Shown here in pieces: positions 16,551 to 19,945 of a stretch of 19,945 nucleotides of DNA; the first letter of the stretch is position 1; every line of letters starts with the position of its first letter. The notes below the pieces were generated by a model that saw nothing but the letters and a program-made list of their open reading frames with translations, ran no database searches and had not been told where the DNA came from. Origin of the DNA: CAZQSL01 sp964595945 (GTDB lineage: Bacteria; UBP15; UBA6099; JAJRTR01). Both the position numbers and the translations under genes were made by a program. Location: assembly GCA_964595945.1 (NCBI GenBank), contig CAZQSL010000062.1:1-19945 (forward strand), given 5' to 3'.

Positions 16551-18167
16551 TTACATATCGGCTTCGACCGTGGATATAGGCGCGATGTTGAATTTTTCGA
16601 CAAGCACATTCAACACCGCTGGCGAAACAAAAGCCGGAAGAGTCGGCCCGAGCTTGATATTTTTGATACCGAGACTGAGCAGTGTAAGCAGGATGACGAC
16701 AGCCTTCTGCTCATACCATGAAAGTATGAAAGACAGCGGCAGGTCATTGACTCCGCAATCGAATGCTCCTGCGAGCGCTACGGCTATTTTGATCGCTGAA
16801 TAGGCATCGTTGCACTGCCCGATATCAAGTAGTCGCGGAATGCCTTCGATGTCACCGAATTCGAGTTTGTTGAATCTGAACTTACCGCATGCAAGCGTCA
16901 GAATAATCGAATCCTGCGGCACTGATGTCGCAAAATCGGTATAGTAATTTCTTCCGCTTTTTGCCCCATCGCAACCACCGATGAGATAGAAGTGTTTGAT
17001 TTTGCCGGCCTTGACAAGATCGATCACTGTACCAGCGACACTCATCACGGCGTCTTTCGCGAAACCTATGGTGATTTCCTTTACAGGCTCGTCTTCGGGA
17101 AAACCATCGCAGTTGAGAGCGGATTCGATGACTGGAGAAAAATCACCATTGGAGACATGCTTGACCCCCGGCCACTGCACGAGGCCCGACGTAAAAATGC
17201 GATCGAAATAACTGTCTCTCGGCTTCTGGATACAGTTGGTTGTAAGCAGGATCGGGCCGGGAAATTTGTCGAATTCGTCTCGCTGATCCTGCCAGGCTCC
17301 ACCATAGTTGCCTGCGAAGTGACTGTATTTCTTGAACACCGGATAGGCATTGGTCGGCAGCATTTCGCCGTGGGTATAAATGTTAATCCCTTTCCCTGCA
17401 GTCTGTTGCAACAGTTGGTCGAGGTCTTTGAGATCATGCCCGCTGACGAGGATGGCTTTGCCCTTGACAGCCGAGACTCTCACGGTAGTTGGCTCCGGAG
17501 CGCCATACGATGACACGTTGGCGGTGTCGAGGAGTTCCATGGTTTTCAGATTGACCGTGCCGCATTCCATGGCCAGATCGAAGAGAGGCTCAACTGCTGG
17601 CACTCCCGTTTCAAGTGTGGCAAGTGCCTTGAACATGTACGCATAAACGGCATTGTCCTGCTGCCCGAGGATACGCGCGTGGTCAGCATAGGCAGCCATC
17701 CCCTTGAGCCCGTATGTGATGAGTTCCTGCAGCCCGGCCAGGTCTTCACCGATTTTTTCTTTCCTCGCGGCGATCCCGATTTCGACCGCCTGGGCGTGCA
17801 GCCCCTCATTGTCAGCAGCGAACTGGAATGTTGCCGCTCCATTAAATTTCCTGACATCCTGAGCCTTCGATTCGTAGATACCCCTGGCGCGCTCCCTCTG
17901 GGCTACGACAGACGCGAGTATCCGCTCGAGCGAAGCAGGATCGAAATTCACGTTCGTCACTGTAGTGAACAGCCCTTCGACCACAATCCTGTTGATCTCG
18001 TCATCGAAGCAGCCCATCGATGCCAGTTCGTTAGCATAGACCGACATCCCCTTCAGCGCGTAGATGATCAAGTCCTGAAGCTCCGCCACTTCGGCGGTCT
18101 TTCCACATACTCCCTGTACGGTACAACCCGTACCTTTTGCCGTTTGCTCACATTGATAACAGAACAT
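16551..18167 (-). CDS. hcp: Hybrid cluster protein / hydroxylamine reductase
   Basis: The product is 538 residues, full length for the short class of this family. The N-terminal cluster ligands are C3, C6, C15 and C21 (C-x2-C-x8-C-x5-C), the spacing of anaerobe-type [4Fe-4S] Hcp and not the enterobacterial pattern. Hybrid-cluster region signatures include THGEMLPTNAYP, GGCDGAKSGRNYYTDFA, LACGKFRFNKLEFGDIEG and DIGQCNDAYSAI. Family knowledge gives NO reductase and hydroxylamine reductase activities in nitrosative stress. AGGGGAGG four bases before the ATG is a strong ribosome binding site. It follows the ferredoxin gene after 12 nt and ends before a terminator. No Hcr reductase gene is nearby, so the ferredoxin-like neighbour is the likely electron donor. 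Confidence 0.95.
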   Translation of the reverse strand: MFCYQCEQTAKGTGCTVQGVCGKTAEVAELQDLIIYALKGMSVYANELASMGCFDDEINRIVVEGLFTTVTNVNFDPASLERILASVVAQRERARGIYESKAQDVRKFNGAATFQFAADNEGLHAQAVEIGIAARKEKIGEDLAGLQELITYGLKGMAAYADHARILGQQDNAVYAYMFKALATLETGVPAVEPLFDLAMECGTVNLKTMELLDTANVSSYGAPEPTTVRVSAVKGKAILVSGHDLKDLDQLLQQTAGKGINIYTHGEMLPTNAYPVFKKYSHFAGNYGGAWQDQRDEFDKFPGPILLTTNCIQKPRDSYFDRIFTSGLVQWPGVKHVSNGDFSPVIESALNCDGFPEDEPVKEITIGFAKDAVMSVAGTVIDLVKAGKIKHFYLIGGCDGAKSGRNYYTDFATSVPQDSIILTLACGKFRFNKLEFGDIEGIPRLLDIGQCNDAYSAIKIAVALAGAFDCGVNDLPLSFILSWYEQKAVVILLTLLSLGIKNIKLGPTLPAFVSPAVLNVLVEKFNIAPISTVEADM

Positions 18168-18179
18168 AATGCCTCCCCT

Positions 18180-18920
18180 TTATATGATTTGAATACGATC
18201 TTGGATATCGCCGTTTCGTCCGATCACAACCACATCACAACTGATCTGAGCCCCAGACGCCTCAAGAGCCTGCCTGACCATACCTGCCAATCCACGGCAG
18301 CAAGGCACCTCCATTATTGCGACGGTAACCCCACTGACATTGCATTGTGAAAATATTGCCGTGAGCTTCCCGATATTCTCACTGGCATCCTCAAATTTCG
18401 GGCACGCAATAGCCACACAGGTATCTTTCAGCAGAGTACCATGCAGCGCCGCGTATGCCACCCCGGCACAATCGGCAAGGACAAGCAACTTGCTGCCAGT
18501 GAGAAATGGGGCTGCAGGTGGCAACAAACGCAGTTTGACCGGCCAGTGAGAAAGCGATGATTCATACGACACAGGTCCAGTCTTTGCACTATCACTCCCC
18601 TTTGTTTTCAGAGAATAGGCCATCGAACCGGGACAGACATGTTTCGGCCCATCAATTGAAGCGCAATCTGGCGACCCGGTCGAATCAAGATGCTTTTTGA
18701 CAGTCTCTTCATCGAAAGCCGCTGCCTCTCTCGTGACAATAGTCAAAGCGCCTGTCGGACAGTCGCCGATACACGCGCCAAGCCCATCGCACAAGACCTC
18801 ACCGACCAGCTTGGCCTTGCCGTTTACAATCTTCAGCGCGCCCTCGTCACAGGCAGTCACACACTGCCCGCACCCGTTACACAGGTTTTCGTCGATCTCG
18901 ACAATTTTGCGTTCAGCCAT
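18180..18920 (-). CDS. 4Fe-4S ferredoxin-domain protein, presumed Hcp partner
   Basis: The product is 246 residues. The first cluster motif is C14-x2-C17-x2-C20-x3-C24; the second is incomplete in form, with C44, C50 and C54 in LCDGLGACIGDCPTGA. The C-terminal part (about 125-246) has conserved-looking blocks: SHWPVKLRLLPPAAPFL, LLVLADCAGVAYA, CVAIACPKFED and VPCCRGL, with several more Cys that may bind a further cluster. Proteins of this type recur beside hcp and Rrf2 genes in anaerobes, to my memory. GAGGTGG precedes the ATG; the start overlaps the end of the Rrf2 gene by 8 nt, implying translational coupling. Electron transfer to Hcp is inference from context. Confidence 0.85.
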   Translation of the reverse strand: MAERKIVEIDENLCNGCGQCVTACDEGALKIVNGKAKLVGEVLCDGLGACIGDCPTGALTIVTREAAAFDEETVKKHLDSTGSPDCASIDGPKHVCPGSMAYSLKTKGSDSAKTGPVSYESSLSHWPVKLRLLPPAAPFLTGSKLLVLADCAGVAYAALHGTLLKDTCVAIACPKFEDASENIGKLTAIFSQCNVSGVTVAIMEVPCCRGLAGMVRQALEASGAQISCDVVVIGRNGDIQDRIQII

Positions 18921-19347
18921 TATCCACCTCATTCGAGTCCCCCGGAGAAGCAAATGCCGACAGGCGCTGCCCCTCCAGAAAAAGTTTATACTCTTCATTC
19001 GTCCTGATGATATGTTCTTTTATAGCACAACACTTAACATCGCAATTTGTTCGCTTCAGCAGACACGGATTGTCGCACAAGGGCCCTTCCACGCAAATGA
19101 ATATCTGATACAGATTGATATCGCGAGCGGGTTTCGCGAGAGCATATCCACCATCAGGCCCCCTTTTCGACTTGATATACCCATGTCTTGAAAGATGCTG
19201 CAACACCTTGCTCAGATGGGCTTCAGACACTCCAAGCGATCTCGCCATCTCGGGCGTGGCGCAAGGATTCACATCTCGTGCGGCCATGTATATCATTGCG
19301 TGAATCGCAATCGAGGCAGCATCCGACAACTTGATAAAACTACTCAT
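18913..19347 (-). CDS. Rrf2-family transcriptional regulator with Cys-rich cluster site
   Basis: The product is 144 residues. A winged helix-turn-helix opens with LSDAASIAIHAMIYMA and includes SEAHLSKVLQHLSRHGYIKSKRG and GGYALAKP, all standard Rrf2 landmarks. The cluster region holds C85, C91, C95, C102, C106 and C107; the C-x5-C opening resembles the IscR/NsrR Fe-S ligand pattern, but the later spacing is its own. An Fe-S cluster sensing NO or redox state is likely. The start at 19347 is chosen because GGAGGG sits four bases upstream; an ATG at 19359 overlaps that site. It is the first gene of the Rrf2-ferredoxin-hcp operon and probably regulates it. Confidence 0.9.
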   Translation of the reverse strand: MSSFIKLSDAASIAIHAMIYMAARDVNPCATPEMARSLGVSEAHLSKVLQHLSRHGYIKSKRGPDGGYALAKPARDINLYQIFICVEGPLCDNPCLLKRTNCDVKCCAIKEHIIRTNEEYKLFLEGQRLSAFASPGDSNEVDNG

Positions 19348-19362
19348 GGCACCCTCCATACT

Positions 19363-19384
19363 GGTATAACAATACCTGGTTACC
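19363..19384 (-). promoter_or_regulatory. Candidate Rrf2 operator
   Basis: GGTAT-AACA-ATACC (19363-19376) is a perfect 5-bp dyad, followed directly by the near-palindrome GGTTACC (19378-19384). It lies 16 bp upstream of the regulator's start codon, where a repressor of its own operon would act. It does not match the IscR or enterobacterial NsrR consensus as I know them. Confidence 0.45.
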
Positions 19385-19438
19385 TTTTGTTCCCGGTGGT
19401 ATGCAATTTTTGGTTCATCCGGTTAATCGGAGAGAATT

Positions 19439-19458
19439 CCTCGGAGCTTGCTCCGGGG
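19439..19458. repeat. REP-like hairpin 1
   Basis: CCTCGGAG pairs with CTCCGGGG around CTTG, with one T-G wobble. It shares the 8-bp stem, 4-base loop and CCGG-containing core with the two hairpins at 19564 and 19646. Confidence 0.65.
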
Positions 19459-19502
19459 TCATTCATTGGATACTTGACAATAGATTGAAGCACAAAACAG
19501 AA

Positions 19503-19528
19503 CAAGATTCTTCGCTTCGCTCAGAATG
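19503..19528 (+). repeat. 26-nt inverted repeat, left copy
   Basis: The sequence starts CAAGATTCTTC and ends TTCGCTCAGAATG. It matches the reverse complement of 19731-19756 at 24 of 26 positions; the two mismatches are adjacent, in the middle. Similar sequences recur in intergenic regions of many unrelated bacterial genomes, to my memory. Confidence 0.75.
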
Positions 19529-19563
19529 ACAGGCATTTTGTGAATCGTTTCAATGGATGGATT

Positions 19564-19583
19564 CTCCGGAATTCATTCCGGGG
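19564..19583. repeat. REP-like hairpin 2
   Basis: CTCCGGAA pairs with TTCCGGGG around TTCA, with one wobble. Outer GATTC (19560-19564) and GAATC (19587-19591) extend the dyad. Confidence 0.65.
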
Positions 19584-19645
19584 TCGGAATCTATTCGGTC
19601 ATTGTTTGTATTTTATCGGCATAATGAAATGACGCCGACGTGATA

Positions 19646-19665
19646 CCCCGGACTTCAGTCCGGGG
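19646..19665. repeat. REP-like hairpin 3
   Basis: CCCCGGAC pairs perfectly with GTCCGGGG around TTCA. It is the most regular of the three related hairpins. Confidence 0.7.
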
Positions 19666-19730
19666 AGAGTTCAATGTGCACGAAGTTTGTTGCCAGAGTG
19701 CATTCATTATTTTGCTTGCTTTTTTGGTAT

Positions 19731-19756
19731 CATTCTGAGCGAAATGAAGAATCTTG
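19731..19756 (-). repeat. 26-nt inverted repeat, right copy
   Basis: It starts CATTCTGAGCG and ends GAAGAATCTTG, the reverse complement of 19503-19528 except for two adjacent bases. The pair encloses hairpins 2 and 3. Confidence 0.75.
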
Positions 19757-19913
19757 CTTACCACTTTCACATTATTCTTGAAATGCTCGTGTTTTTCAGC
19801 AATCGCAAGCTGTATCCACAATACTGAGTTTCAGGGGTAATCAGGTTGAGTTTTGAATGCCTCGAATTCGATTGCGAAATTAGGGGGAAAGTAAGCGTTC
19901 ACGACAAGAGCAT

Positions 19914-19945
19914 GGAGACCCCCTTTTTGAAAAAATGGGGTCTCC
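19914..19945. repeat. Long A/T-looped hairpin at the window edge
   Basis: GGAGACCCC (19914-19922) pairs with GGGGTCTCC (19937-19945). After one mismatch the stem continues with TTTTT/AAAAA around a two-base loop. It reaches the last base of the window and may extend further. Confidence 0.7.

Larger units (their letters stand above)
19385..19945. other. Non-coding, repeat-rich region at the window end
   Basis: No credible gene is present in these 561 bases. They contain three related hairpins, a pair of inverted 26-nt repeats and a long terminal hairpin, listed separately. The only sizeable open frame (19591-19821, - strand) reads through the repeats and is rejected. Confidence 0.75.

Noticed and set aside
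17679..18350. A 223-codon open frame on the + strand
   Set aside because: It is antisense across hcp and the ferredoxin gene, both of which have strong family motifs and ribosome sites.
19591..19821. A 76-codon open frame on the - strand
   Set aside because: It is a read-through of the inverted repeat and hairpin 3; peptides such as ILHFAQND are typical spurious translations of this kind of intergenic repeat. There is no ribosome binding site.
1..19945. CRISPR array, tRNA, rRNA, integrase or transposase gene
   Set aside because: No regularly spaced short repeats, no RNA gene and no recombinase motifs were seen on either strand.

Overview
The window is about 20 kb of accessory and housekeeping DNA from a Gram-negative bacterium, probably an anaerobe or facultative anaerobe. 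The Gram-negative reading rests on a lipobox lipoprotein, an outer-membrane beta-barrel ending in Phe, and several Sec signal peptides. The anaerobic leaning rests on hybrid cluster protein, a multi-cluster ferredoxin, and an Fe-S isopropylmalate dehydratase of the short two-subunit type. Base composition looks near 50% G+C. I cannot assign a phylum with confidence; a deltaproteobacterial or candidate-phylum origin would fit. One run of 100 N shows this is a draft scaffold.

Layout. Positions 1-2980 (+) hold the 3' part of a calcineurin-like metallophosphoesterase, a glyoxalase II-like metallo-beta-lactamase-fold hydrolase and an AlkC-type DNA glycosylase, all closely spaced. A CRP-consensus palindrome (3007-3022) precedes a + strand pair: an acidic low-complexity zinc-ribbon protein and a papain-family lipoprotein with five four-Cys repeats (3176-6410). 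A bidirectional terminator (6489-6517) separates these from genes on the other strand.

From 6545 to 16129 everything is on the - strand. In transcription order there is a FecR-domain/Ig protein, an outer-membrane beta-barrel, a fibre-like protein with near-identical 134-residue repeats broken by the assembly gap, and a secreted protein with an internally duplicated beta-rich module. leuC and leuD follow, probably from their own promoter. The four envelope genes are spaced 15-78 nt apart and look like one surface-structure operon. This is the most likely undescribed system in the window.

From 16551 to 19347 (-) lies a compact Rrf2 regulator - ferredoxin - hybrid cluster protein operon, probably for nitric oxide/nitrosative stress. 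It has an overlapping start and stop, a terminator, and a candidate autoregulatory dyad at the promoter end. The last 560 bases (19385-19945) are non-coding and full of small repeats: three hairpins of one family, a 26-nt inverted repeat pair, and a long hairpin cut by the window end.
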